This document shows positions 1-5,884 of a DNA stretch of 6,256 bases, one piece after another (position 1 is the stretch's first letter; every line of letters begins with the position of its first letter). The stretch covers positions 1 through 6,256 of the forward strand of contig DXNX01000147.1 of NCBI GenBank assembly GCA_019413245.1, in the 5' to 3' direction. Under the pieces are notes generated by a model that saw nothing but the letters and a program-made list of their open reading frames with translations, did not search any database and was not told the DNA's origin. Made by a program: the position numbers and the translations under genes. Origin of the DNA: Oscillospiraceae bacterium (lineage in GTDB: Bacteria; Bacillota; Clostridia; Oscillospirales; Ruminococcaceae).

Positions 1-289
1 AGGTGCCCAGCAGGTAGTCCTCATACTTGGCGCCGGCCTTCAGGCAGGGCCAGATGTAGTTTTCGACGTAATCCTTCTTCAGGTCCAGCACATACAGCTT
101 GGAAGCGCCGGTCTTCTTGGCCTTTTCTTCCAGGCCGTCCAGCTCGGTGCCCTGGCCCACGTCGCCGGAAACGGCGATGACTTCACAGTTGTTGTAGTTC
201 TCCTTCAGCCAGGGGATGATGATGGAAGTATCCAGACCGCCGGAGTAAGCAAGAACGACCTTCTTGATGTCCTGTTTGTTCTTTTTCAT
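1..289 (-). CDS. argG: Argininosuccinate synthase, N-terminal 96 residues (cut by the window edge)
   Basis: Argininosuccinate synthase is a cytoplasmic enzyme that joins citrulline and aspartate using ATP, the penultimate step of arginine synthesis. Read on the minus strand from the ATG at 289, the product begins MKKNKQDIKKVVLAYSGG. It carries the family's ATP-binding PP-loop motif AYSGGLDTS at residues 14-22, then a beta strand EVIAVSGDVGQG and the segment KLYVLDLKKDYVENYIWP, which match the N-terminal domain of the family. The full protein is usually about 400 residues, so roughly three quarters lies outside the window. The start is supported by an AAGGG-type ribosome binding site at 299-303, about nine bases upstream. 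A promoter and an ARG box precede it, so arginine repression is expected. The usual partner argH, if present, would lie beyond the left edge. The codon choice is conservative and the motif is intact; nothing looks broken. Confidence 0.96.
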   Translation of the reverse strand, partial: MKKNKQDIKKVVLAYSGGLDTSIIIPWLKENYNNCEVIAVSGDVGQGTELDGLEEKAKKTGASKLYVLDLKKDYVENYIWPCLKAGAKYEDYLLGT

Positions 290-327
290 GGTGGAGCACC
301 CTTTCTCTTGATTCGCAACCTGTGCGT

Positions 328-341
328 TGAATATTTATTCA
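328..341 (-). promoter_or_regulatory. ARG box: ArgR/AhrC operator in the argG leader
   Basis: The sequence TGAATATTTATTCA matches the published ARG-box half-site pattern TGAAT-(four A/T)-ATTCA at every position and is nearly symmetrical. It lies just downstream of the argG -10 element, covering about +7 to +20 of the predicted transcript, where a bound arginine repressor would block initiation or early elongation. In Escherichia coli and Bacillus subtilis the hexameric ArgR/AhrC repressor binds such boxes when arginine is abundant, and argG is a known target. The regulator gene is not in this window. Placement in front of an arginine biosynthesis gene makes a chance match unlikely. Confidence 0.85.
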
Positions 342-354
342 TCTGATGGTTTCT

Positions 355-382
355 ATTATACACGCCATTTTGCCAAAATCAA
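355..382 (-). promoter_or_regulatory. argG promoter (sigma-A type)
   Basis: On the minus strand, a -35 element TTGATT (377-382) is followed after 16 bases by a perfect -10 element TATAAT (355-360). The predicted start is near 348, giving an untranslated leader of about 59 bases that includes the ARG box and the ribosome binding site. The spacer holds an imperfect inverted repeat, CGCC-ATTTT-GCC-AAAAT-(CAA)-GGCG on the plus strand at 363-386, which overlaps the -35. Confidence 0.75.
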
Positions 383-477
383 GGCGGAAATTCCCACAAA
401 CAGACCCCACTTGCGGTGATTTTTTTGTATAAATTTCCATATATTTGCGGTCTATTTGCATTTATAGGGAAATATTC

Positions 478-491
478 TGTATTTTTATGCA
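478..491. promoter_or_regulatory. Possible auxiliary ARG box (degenerate)
   Basis: TGTATTTTTATGCA matches the 14-base ARG-box pattern at 12 of 14 positions, with one mismatch in each half. It lies about 150 bases upstream of the perfect box, on the far side of the argG promoter and just beyond the stop codon of the peptidase gene. Arginine repressors often use several boxes of unequal strength, sometimes far apart. The stretch is AT-rich, so a chance match is quite possible. A weaker candidate at 426-439 (TGTATAAATTTCCA, 11 of 14) sits between the two. Confidence 0.25.
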
Positions 492-502
492 GTCAATTCG
501 GC

Positions 503-2005
503 TCACAGGGCATACAATTCGGTGTATTTGCGGCGCAGATAGTCCGTATAATGTTTCGCGTTGAATTCCCCGCCGCACAGGCTGCGCACCAGGTCCGCGG
601 GCTCCCGGCTGTTGCCGTACTGCCACAGGCGGGTGCGCAGGGCATCTTTCAGGGGGCTCAGGTTGCCCTTTTCGATGTGGGCTTCCAGCACGCCGTCCCC
701 CAGTTGGGCGGTGATGTCGTCCCAGGCCTGGGCGGCGTAGGCGCTGCCCAACGCATAGCTGGGGAAGTAGCCCATATCGCCCCCGGCCCAGTGGATGTCC
801 TGCAGCACGCCCCGGGCGTTGTCCGGCACCTCCACACCCAGGTACTCCTTGTACTTGGCATTCCAGGCTTCGGGCAAGTCCCGTACGGCCAGGGTGCCCT
901 GAAGCAGGGCCTTTTCCAGCTCGTACCGCACCATGATGTGCAGCGCGTAGGTCAGCTCATCGGCCTCGGTGCGGATGAGGCTGGCCTCGGCCCGGTTGGC
1001 GGCGCGGTAGAGTTCTTCCTCGGTGAAGTCGGCGGTCTGGGCAGGGAAAAGTTCCCGCAGCACCGGCCACAGCCAGTGGATGAACGCCCGGGACCGGCCC
1101 ACCATGTTCTCAAACAGGCGGCTCTGGCTTTCGTGCAGGCCCATGGTGGCCCCGCCGCCCAACACAGTGAAATCACAGGCCGGGTTCACATGCAGCTCAT
1201 ACAGGGCGTGGCCGCCCTCGTGGGCCACGCTGTACAGACTGCTCAGCACGTCCCGCTTCATGTAGTGGGTGGTGATGCGCACATCCCCGTGCCAGAAGCC
1301 CTCGGTGAAGGGGTGTTCGCTCTCATCCAGCACACAGTGGTCGGGGTCCAGCCCCCACAGGTCCATGACCCGCCGGGCCAGCTCTTTCTGGCCGTCCAGA
1401 GGCCAGTCCCGGTCCAGGAAGTCGGTGCGTACCGGCTTGCCCCGCTGCTGGATCTCTTTCAGCAGGGGCAGGATCTCCGCCCGCAGGGCATCAAAGAATT
1501 CATCGCACTGGGCGATGGTCAGGCCGCGCTCGTACCGGTCCAGCCAGGCTTCGTAGGGGTCCTTGTCCGGGGCAAAGTATCCGGCCTGGCGGCGGCGGCC
1601 CTCCACGATCTTTTCCAGATAGGGGGCAAAGGCGGCAAAATCGTCGGAGCGCTTGGCCCGGCCCCAGGCGGGCACCGCCTGCTGCACCAGACCGGTGAAG
1701 GCGGCGTACTCCTCCGCCGGGATGCGGGCGATCTCGTCGTACCGGCGGCGCAGTTCCCGCACCTCGGCGGCGGTGAACTCGTCCAGGTCGGCAGCCTCGG
1801 CCTCTTTCAGCAGGGCTTCGGTGTCCGGGTTGACCAGGGCATCAAACGAAATCCGGCTCAGCACCTCGGCGGCCTTGGCGCGGCCGTCCTCGCTGCAGGC
1901 GGGGGCGGCGGTGGCTTCGTCATAGCCCATCAGGGCCTGGGCGTACTGGCAGGCGTAGAGTTTGTCCTCCAGAGCGCGGAGTTTTTCGGTGAACTGTTCG
2001 GGCAT
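503..2005 (-). CDS. M32 family metallocarboxypeptidase (Taq carboxypeptidase type)
   Basis: This is a zinc carboxypeptidase that removes C-terminal residues from peptides in the cytoplasm, with broad specificity in characterised members. Counting from the ATG at 2005 the protein has 500 residues, the normal length of the family. Every M32 signature is visible in order: HPF (231-233), DVRIT (241-245), the zinc and catalytic motif HEGGH (262-266), HESQSR (291-296) whose Glu is the third zinc ligand, IRTEAD (344-349) and GVLQDIHW (399-406). There is no signal peptide. An in-frame ATG at 2023 would add six residues (MQEGTL). However, a strong ribosome binding site AGGAGGG (2013-2019) lies inside that extension, seven bases before 2005, so 2005 is preferred. 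The gene points toward argG, but a 213-base gap with its own argG promoter separates them. I see no clear terminator after the stop. It is probably a stand-alone housekeeping peptidase. Confidence 0.95.
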   Translation of the reverse strand: MPEQFTEKLRALEDKLYACQYAQALMGYDEATAAPACSEDGRAKAAEVLSRISFDALVNPDTEALLKEAEAADLDEFTAAEVRELRRRYDEIARIPAEEYAAFTGLVQQAVPAWGRAKRSDDFAAFAPYLEKIVEGRRRQAGYFAPDKDPYEAWLDRYERGLTIAQCDEFFDALRAEILPLLKEIQQRGKPVRTDFLDRDWPLDGQKELARRVMDLWGLDPDHCVLDESEHPFTEGFWHGDVRITTHYMKRDVLSSLYSVAHEGGHALYELHVNPACDFTVLGGGATMGLHESQSRLFENMVGRSRAFIHWLWPVLRELFPAQTADFTEEELYRAANRAEASLIRTEADELTYALHIMVRYELEKALLQGTLAVRDLPEAWNAKYKEYLGVEVPDNARGVLQDIHWAGGDMGYFPSYALGSAYAAQAWDDITAQLGDGVLEAHIEKGNLSPLKDALRTRLWQYGNSREPADLVRSLCGGEFNAKHYTDYLRRKYTELYAL

Positions 2006-2037
2006 AAGGGTTCCCTCCTGCATAAAATTCTGGTATC

Positions 2038-2067
2038 AGTATAGCACGGTTTGTTTTTCCATGCCAT
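2038..2067 (-). promoter_or_regulatory. Candidate promoter of the M32 peptidase
   Basis: On the minus strand, TATACT (2038-2043) matches the -10 consensus at five of six positions. ATGGCA (2062-2067) is a moderate -35 at 18 bases. The predicted start near 2031 leaves a leader of about 25 bases before the ATG at 2005, just enough for the AGGAGGG site. It is back to back with the glycosyltransferase control region. Confidence 0.55.
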
Positions 2068-2095
2068 TGTACAGACTGTCGTTTTGTGGTATGGT
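2067..2095 (+). promoter_or_regulatory. Candidate promoter of the glycosyltransferase
   Basis: TTGTAC (2067-2072), a 17-base spacer and TATGGT (2090-2095) preceded by TGG form a weak promoter with an extended -10. The predicted start is near 2102, about 34 bases before the ATG. A competing reading uses TTGTGG (2084-2089) with TATATA or TATAAG (2106-2113), but that would start transcription almost on top of the ribosome binding site. Neither is strong, which suggests low or activator-dependent expression. Confidence 0.35.
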
Positions 2096-2107
2096 AGACG
2101 TACCATA
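2090..2107. promoter_or_regulatory. Perfect inverted repeat in the divergent control region
   Basis: TATGGTA and TACCATA (7-bp arms, 2090-2096 and 2101-2107) are separated by GACG. The repeat overlaps the proposed -10 of the glycosyltransferase. Such a site suits a dimeric regulator, or forms a short stem-loop at the start of the mRNA. No regulator gene lies nearby, so the function is an inference. Confidence 0.4.
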
Positions 2108-2135
2108 TATAAGAAAAGAAAAAGGGGGCCTTCCC

Positions 2136-3011
2136 ATGTCCAATCCAGACCAGCCGCTGGTCAGCGTCATTGTGCCGATCTACAACGCCAAAAAACACAT
2201 TGCCCGCTGTGTGGAGAGCATCCGCCGCCAGACGTACCAGAATCTGGAGATTTTGCTGCTCAATGACGGCAGCAGCGACGTGAGCGGCCCCATCTGCGCC
2301 ATGTATGCCAAGGTGGATGACCGCATCACCCTCATCGACAAGGCCAACAGCGGGGTATCCGCCACCCGGAATCTGGGCATGCGGGCGGCCAAGGGCAAAT
2401 ACCTGCAGTTCGTGGACGCCGACGACACCCTGCAGCCCTACGCCACCGAGCTGCTGGTGGCCAAGGCGGAGGAGTACGCCACCGATATGGTCATTGCCCA
2501 CTACAACCGGGTGGAGCCGCCCAAGGAGCGGCGGGCCCAGCGCACCCCGCCCATGCCGGAGGAGGTGGACCCGGCCTTTGACCCCTTCACCCGGGTACAG
2601 ACTTTCGGCTTCCTGATGGAAGGCTACATGAGCAAGGCCCAGTTTGCCTACGGGCTCATGCAGGAGCCGGCCAGTTTTTACTACGGCGTCATGTGGAACA
2701 AGCTCTACCGGGCGGACATCGTGCGGGAGCATGCGGACATTGCCTGCAGCGAGGAGCTGGATTACAGCGAGGATTTTTACTTCAACCTGAGCTTCATCCG
2801 CTACGCCGAGCGGTTCTATGCCCTGTCCACCCCCATCTACAACTATGTGCAGAACCCCGAAAGCCTGGTCCACAACCTGAACCCGGTGAAGGTGCTGACC
2901 ACCCGGTGGGAACTGCTCACCTATTATAAGGACCTGTACCGGGACCTGGGGCTGTACGAGGACAACAAGTACCGCCTGAACCGGTATTTCTTCGGCATTG
3001 CGGAAAGCTGA
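2136..3011 (+). CDS. Family 2 glycosyltransferase (GT-A fold)
   Basis: The 291-residue product is an inverting sugar transferase of the GT2 family, which moves a sugar from a nucleotide donor to a lipid or glycan acceptor at the cytoplasmic face. It opens with the typical strand VSVIVPIYNA (residues 9-18). NDGSSD follows at 43-48, then NSGVSATRN at 71-79 and DADD at 94-97, the DXD-like motif that binds the metal and nucleotide. Later come WNKLYR (187-192) and an ED pair (212-213), and the tail ends in the usual PIYNYVQNPESL pattern. No membrane segment is visible, and the C-terminus is on the short side for this group (often 320-340). The start is set by AAAGGGGG (2121-2128), seven bases before the ATG; an upstream in-frame extension would run antisense through the peptidase and is rejected. 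It stands alone with its own terminator rather than in a polysaccharide cluster, so donor and acceptor cannot be named. Confidence 0.92.
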   Translation: MSNPDQPLVSVIVPIYNAKKHIARCVESIRRQTYQNLEILLLNDGSSDVSGPICAMYAKVDDRITLIDKANSGVSATRNLGMRAAKGKYLQFVDADDTLQPYATELLVAKAEEYATDMVIAHYNRVEPPKERRAQRTPPMPEEVDPAFDPFTRVQTFGFLMEGYMSKAQFAYGLMQEPASFYYGVMWNKLYRADIVREHADIACSEELDYSEDFYFNLSFIRYAERFYALSTPIYNYVQNPESLVHNLNPVKVLTTRWELLTYYKDLYRDLGLYEDNKYRLNRYFFGIAES

Positions 3012-3025
3012 AAACCAAACGGAAC

Positions 3026-3059
3026 AACGCCGTCCTCCCTGGGGAGGGCGGCGTTTTGT
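3026..3059 (+). terminator. Rho-independent terminator after the glycosyltransferase
   Basis: AACGCCG (3026-3032) pairs with CGGCGTT (3049-3055), and the inner arms TCCTCCC and GGGAGGG extend the stem to about 13-14 pairs with one wobble. TTTTGT follows. It lies 15 bases after the stop codon. The upstream side is not a matching A-run, so it appears one-directional. Confidence 0.9.
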
Positions 3060-3092
3060 CCATATGGTGCCCAGGTAAAAAAGCGGTAAAAT

Positions 3093-3107
3093 CCCGGTGG
3101 GACCGGG
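3093..3107. other. Short perfect inverted repeat upstream of the CorC-type gene promoter
   Basis: CCCGGT and ACCGGG (6-bp arms) flank GGG. The repeat ends eight bases before the proposed -35 of the next gene. Read on the minus strand it is followed by ATTTTACCGC and then six T, so it could be a weak terminator for stray antisense transcription. It could equally be a regulator site, or chance in GC-rich DNA. Confidence 0.3.
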
Positions 3108-3115
3108 CGGGGCAA

Positions 3116-3144
3116 TTGCGTTTGCCTCCAGGATATGATACAAT
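3116..3144 (+). promoter_or_regulatory. Promoter of the CorC/CNNM-type gene
   Basis: TTGCGT (3116-3121), a 17-base spacer and TACAAT (3139-3144) preceded by TGA form an extended -10 promoter. The predicted start is near 3151, giving a leader of about 75 bases. That is too short for a magnesium M-box riboswitch, and I see none. The leader contains the self-complementary stretch CCGGCGCCGG at 3176-3185. Confidence 0.6.
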
Positions 3145-3225
3145 GATACTTAGTCTGGCATTGTGTACCTGCGTACCGGCGCCGGCAAAAATTCAATACA
3201 GAAAGTAGAGTTGATCTTTCCCCCC

Positions 3226-4485
3226 ATGGACGAGGACAGTATTATCACCATCATTCTGATCATTGCACTGGTGGCGATGTCGGCCTTTTTCTCCGCTTCG
3301 GAGACCGCCTTTTCTTCCCTGAACCTGATCCGCCTGCGCTCCCGCGCCGAGGCGGGCGACAAGCCCGCCGGCAAGGCCCTGAACCTGGCGGAAAAGTTCG
3401 ACCGGCTGCTCAGCACCATCCTCATCGGCAACAACATCGTGAACATTGCAGCGGCTTCGCTGGGCACGGTGCTGTTCACCAACCTGCTGGGCCCGGTGTA
3501 CGGCCCCACCGCCTCCACGGTCGCCCTGACCGTCATTGTGCTGATCTTTGGTGAGATCACCCCCAAGGGTCTGGCCAAGGAAATGCCCGAGACCCTTGCC
3601 GTTTCCTTTTCCCCGATCCTCAGCGCCCTGACCACCCTGTTCACCCCGCTGAACTTCATCTTCGGCAAGTGGAAGGATTTTCTGGCCCGCCGGTTCCATT
3701 CCGACGAGCACGACACCGTGACCGAAGGCGAACTGGTCACCATGGTGAGCGAAGCCGAGAAAGACGGCGAGATCACCGACCGGGAGAGCGAACTGATCCG
3801 CAGTGCCATCAGCTTTGACGACGTGGAAGTGGAGGACGTGCTGATCCCCCGTGTGGACGTGGTGGCTGTGGCCGACGACGCCGACCTGGAGGAAGTGGCC
3901 GAGCAGTTTGCCGAGAGCGGGTATTCCCGCCTGCCGGTGTACCACGAGACCATCGACAACATCATCGGCGTGGTGCACGAGAAGGATTACTTTGTGGCCA
4001 CCCGCCGGGGCGATGTCGAGCTGGAAAAGCTCATTGCCCCCGCCCTGTACACCACCTCCGGCAGCCGCATTTCCGAGCTGATGCGCACCATGCGGGAAAG
4101 CAAGCATCACATGGCCATTGTGGTGGATGAGTACGGCGGCACCGCCGGCATCGTCACCCTGGAGGACATTCTGGAAGAGCTGGTGGGCGAGATCTGGGAT
4201 GAACACGACGACGTGGTGGAGGAAGTCCGCGCCCAGAGCAACGGCAGCTGGCTGATCTCCGGCGACGCCGGTGTGGATGATGTGGCCGAGGAGCTGCACA
4301 TCCGGGACCAGAGCAAGGCCGTGTCCATCAGCGGTCTGGTCCAGGAAAAGCTGGGCGGTCTGCCAAAGGTAGGCGACCATTTCCGGTGGGGCAAGTACGA
4401 GGGCATCGTCACCCGCACCACCCACCGCCGGGTGCAGGAAGTGCGCCTGACCCTGCTGGACCCGGAATCCGCCTCTCAGGAATGA
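3226..4485 (+). CDS. CNNM/CorC-family membrane protein (DUF21, CBS pair, CorC_HlyC)
   Basis: The family (hemolysin C-like, CorB/CorC, YhdP/YugS relatives) is tied to magnesium or cobalt export and resistance at the cytoplasmic membrane; the exact ion here is not shown. From the ATG at 3226 there are 419 residues, normal for the group. The DUF21/CNNM membrane domain (about 1-150) has a first segment from residue 6, SASETA (23-28), GNN (68-70) and GEITPK (109-114), all conserved ion-site features. The acidic linker EAEKDGEITDRE leads to a CBS pair (about 205-325) with SRLPVY (234-239) and the hallmark VDEYGGTAGIVTLEDILEEL (300-319). A CorC_HlyC domain fills about 335-415. The start is uncertain: ATG 3226 matches the family N-terminus but has only a weak, distant AGTAGAG (3204-3210). 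TTG 3211 or GTG 3163 are possible. It is probably transcribed alone, from its own promoter to the terminator at 4518. Confidence 0.93.
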   Translation: MDEDSIITIILIIALVAMSAFFSASETAFSSLNLIRLRSRAEAGDKPAGKALNLAEKFDRLLSTILIGNNIVNIAAASLGTVLFTNLLGPVYGPTASTVALTVIVLIFGEITPKGLAKEMPETLAVSFSPILSALTTLFTPLNFIFGKWKDFLARRFHSDEHDTVTEGELVTMVSEAEKDGEITDRESELIRSAISFDDVEVEDVLIPRVDVVAVADDADLEEVAEQFAESGYSRLPVYHETIDNIIGVVHEKDYFVATRRGDVELEKLIAPALYTTSGSRISELMRTMRESKHHMAIVVDEYGGTAGIVTLEDILEELVGEIWDEHDDVVEEVRAQSNGSWLISGDAGVDDVAEELHIRDQSKAVSISGLVQEKLGGLPKVGDHFRWGKYEGIVTRTTHRRVQEVRLTLLDPESASQE

Positions 4486-4517
4486 CCCCTGTCCCCCAAT
4501 TGCATCAACACTGATTG

Positions 4518-4554
4518 CCGGACGGCCCCCGCGGGCCGTCCGGTTTTTGTTTGT
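4518..4554 (+). terminator. Strong Rho-independent terminator after the CorC-type gene
   Basis: CCGGACGGCCC (4518-4528) and GGGCCGTCCGG (4533-4543) form an 11-bp perfect stem with the loop CCGC. TTTTTGTTTGT follows at 4544-4554. It begins 32 bases after the stop codon and cleanly separates the CorC-type gene from the permease. Confidence 0.95.
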
Positions 4555-4601
4555 GCGGGGCGGGAAATTCGCACCCACGCCAAAAAAGCCCGGTCCGCGC
4601 C

Positions 4602-4630
4602 TTGCATCCGCCGGGGCGGGTTGCTATAAT
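4602..4630 (+). promoter_or_regulatory. Promoter of the SLC13-type permease
   Basis: A perfect TATAAT (4625-4630) preceded by TGC makes an extended -10. TTGCAT (4602-4607) sits 17 bases upstream as a partial -35. The predicted start is near 4637. The spacer contains CCGCC-GG-GGCGG (4608-4619), a short inverted repeat that could bind a regulator or may only reflect GC-rich composition. Confidence 0.75.
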
Positions 4631-4638
4631 AAAGGACG

Positions 4639-4660
4639 CGCGCCGGGCCTCCCCGGCGTG
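4639..4660 (+). other. Stem-loop at the 5' end of the permease mRNA
   Basis: CGCGCCGGG (4639-4647) can pair with CCCGGCGTG (4652-4660), nine pairs including one wobble, around the loop CCTC. It starts only a few bases after the predicted transcription start and has no T-run, so it is not a terminator. A 5'-terminal hairpin may protect the transcript from decay; that role is an inference. Confidence 0.5.
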
Positions 4661-4690
4661 ATTCTGTACGAAAATGGAGCGGATGTTTTG

Positions 4691-5830
4691 GTGGAATTGA
4701 CGATATACGGACGCATTCAGCGCTGGCTGCGGCAGGCCGGGCGGTTTCTGAAAGGGGAAGTGGTCCTCACCGTGGCGGTGGTGCTGGCGCTGCTTTCGGC
4801 CATTGCGGTGCCGCCGGACGCGGCCTGGGCAGGCTACATCGACTGGGACACCCTGGCTTTGCTGTTCAGCCTGATGGCCGTGACCAAGGGCCTGCAGCAG
4901 CTGGGACTGTTCGACGCCCTGGGCGCGGCTTTGCTGCGGCGGATGGCCACCACCCGGCAGATGGTGCTGGTGCTGGTGTTTCTGCCCTTTGTGTTCAGCA
5001 TGCTTATCACCAATGACGTATCCCTCATCACCTTTGTGCCCTTTGCTCTGACGGTGCTGCACATGGCCGGGCAGGACCGGCTGGTCATTCCCACGGTGGT
5101 CTTGCAGACGGCGGCGGCCAACCTGGGCAGCATGCTCACCCCCATGGGCAACCCCCAGAACCTGTACCTGTACAACTGTTCCGGGATGAGCTTCGGGGCT
5201 TTCTGCGCCCTGATGCTGCCTTATGTGGCCCTTTCCGGGGTGTGCATTGCGGTGCTGGGGGTCTTGCCCCGCAGCGTGCCGGTGCACGCCGATCTGCCCA
5301 AAACCCAGCTGGGCGACAGGCGCAAGATGGCCCTGTGCGCCGTGGGAGCGCTGCTCTGCCTGGGATGCATCGCCAAGGTGCTGCCGCCCCTGGGTGTGGC
5401 GGCCCTCACGGCGGTGGTGCTGATCCTCGGGGACCGGAAGCTGCTGGCCAAAATCGACTATTCCCTGCTGGGCACTTTCATCGCCTTCTTTATCTTCATC
5501 GGCAACATGGGCCGCATCGAGAGCTTCCAGAACTTTCTGTCCGGTATCCTGGCCGGGCACGAGGTGGCGGTGGCCGTGCTGGCCAGCCAGGTCATCAGCA
5601 ACGTGCCGGCAGCGCTGCTCCTTTCGGGATACAGCAGCGCCTGGCCCCAGCTCATCGTGGGCTGCAACCTGGGCGGCCTGGGTACCCTCATCGCCTCCAT
5701 GGCCAGCCTGATCTCCTATAAACTGGTGGCCAAGCAATACCCGGAGATGCGCCCGAAGTACTTTCTGTGGTTCACCATCTGCAATGTGGGGTTGCTGGCG
5801 CTGCTGCTGGCGGAAAGTCTGTTTGTGTGA
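4691..5830 (+). CDS. SLC13/CitMHS-type anion permease (ion transporter superfamily)
   Basis: This polytopic inner-membrane transporter of about 379 residues belongs to the superfamily of SLC13, ArsB, NhaD and CitM carriers, which move organic or inorganic anions, commonly coupled to Na+ or H+. Alternating hydrophobic segments fill the protein, with a polar loop near 194-212. Family marks are TND (107-109) followed by VSLITFVPF, the hairpin signature AANLGSMLTPMGNPQN (142-157), and in the second half SNVPAALLLS (303-312) with NLGGLGT (326-332). The two halves repeat this pattern, as in the superfamily. Length is typical of the short members. The start is GTG 4691 or TTG 4688: GGAG (4676-4679) lies 11 or 8 bases upstream respectively, and no ATG fits the frame. 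The substrate cannot be read from sequence; 'citrate' or 'arsenite' would be a guess. It has its own promoter and no partner gene in the window. Confidence 0.9.
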   Translation: MELTIYGRIQRWLRQAGRFLKGEVVLTVAVVLALLSAIAVPPDAAWAGYIDWDTLALLFSLMAVTKGLQQLGLFDALGAALLRRMATTRQMVLVLVFLPFVFSMLITNDVSLITFVPFALTVLHMAGQDRLVIPTVVLQTAAANLGSMLTPMGNPQNLYLYNCSGMSFGAFCALMLPYVALSGVCIAVLGVLPRSVPVHADLPKTQLGDRRKMALCAVGALLCLGCIAKVLPPLGVAALTAVVLILGDRKLLAKIDYSLLGTFIAFFIFIGNMGRIESFQNFLSGILAGHEVAVAVLASQVISNVPAALLLSGYSSAWPQLIVGCNLGGLGTLIASMASLISYKLVAKQYPEMRPKYFLWFTICNVGLLALLLAESLFV

Positions 5831-5839
5831 GCGGAGAAA

Positions 5840-5868
5840 GGCGCCCCTGTGCAAGGGGAGCTGGCGCC
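5840..5868 (+). repeat. Dispersed hairpin repeat, copy 1 (3' half missing)
   Basis: CCCCT (5844-5848) and AGGGG (5854-5858) pair around GTGCA, and GGCGCC on both flanks (5840-5845, 5863-5868) can close an outer stem. The 27 bases from 5840 match copy 3 (from 6176) with a single difference, C for T at 5852. The second hairpin and the closing GAGGGGTTG of the full unit are absent; copy 2 begins only 17 bases later. The copy looks truncated where it abuts copy 2. Confidence 0.75.
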
Positions 5869-5884
5869 GTCATCTTCCCCTATG

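Noticed and set aside
405..428. Plus-strand terminator CAC-TTGCG-GTG followed by T-run
   Set aside because: The stem is only three pairs and no plus-strand gene ends upstream of it.
416..2044. Long plus-strand open frame opposite the peptidase gene
   Set aside because: It is the antisense shadow of a gene with every M32 motif; the peptide is Val/Gly/Gln/His-rich with no recognisable domain and no ribosome binding site.
1920..3143. Long minus-strand open frame opposite the glycosyltransferase
   Set aside because: GC-rich coding sequence leaves the antisense frame open by chance. It crosses a terminator and a promoter, and has no domain.
3151..3225. Magnesium riboswitch before the CorC-type gene
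   Set aside because: The leader is only about 75 bases and shows none of the M-box stem arrangement.
3193..4578. Minus-strand open frame opposite the CorC-type gene
   Set aside because: The His/Gly/Asp-rich product resembles typical antisense translation, and the frame crosses the strong terminator at 4518-4554.
4674..4700. Short frame MERMFWWN overlapping the permease start as a possible leader peptide
   Set aside because: It has no ribosome binding site of its own and is only eight codons long. The GGAG it contains is better explained as the permease ribosome binding site.
4505..5854. Minus-strand open frame opposite the permease
   Set aside because: The very Gln/His/Gly-rich translation is the mirror of hydrophobic membrane codons; it has no domain and no start signal.
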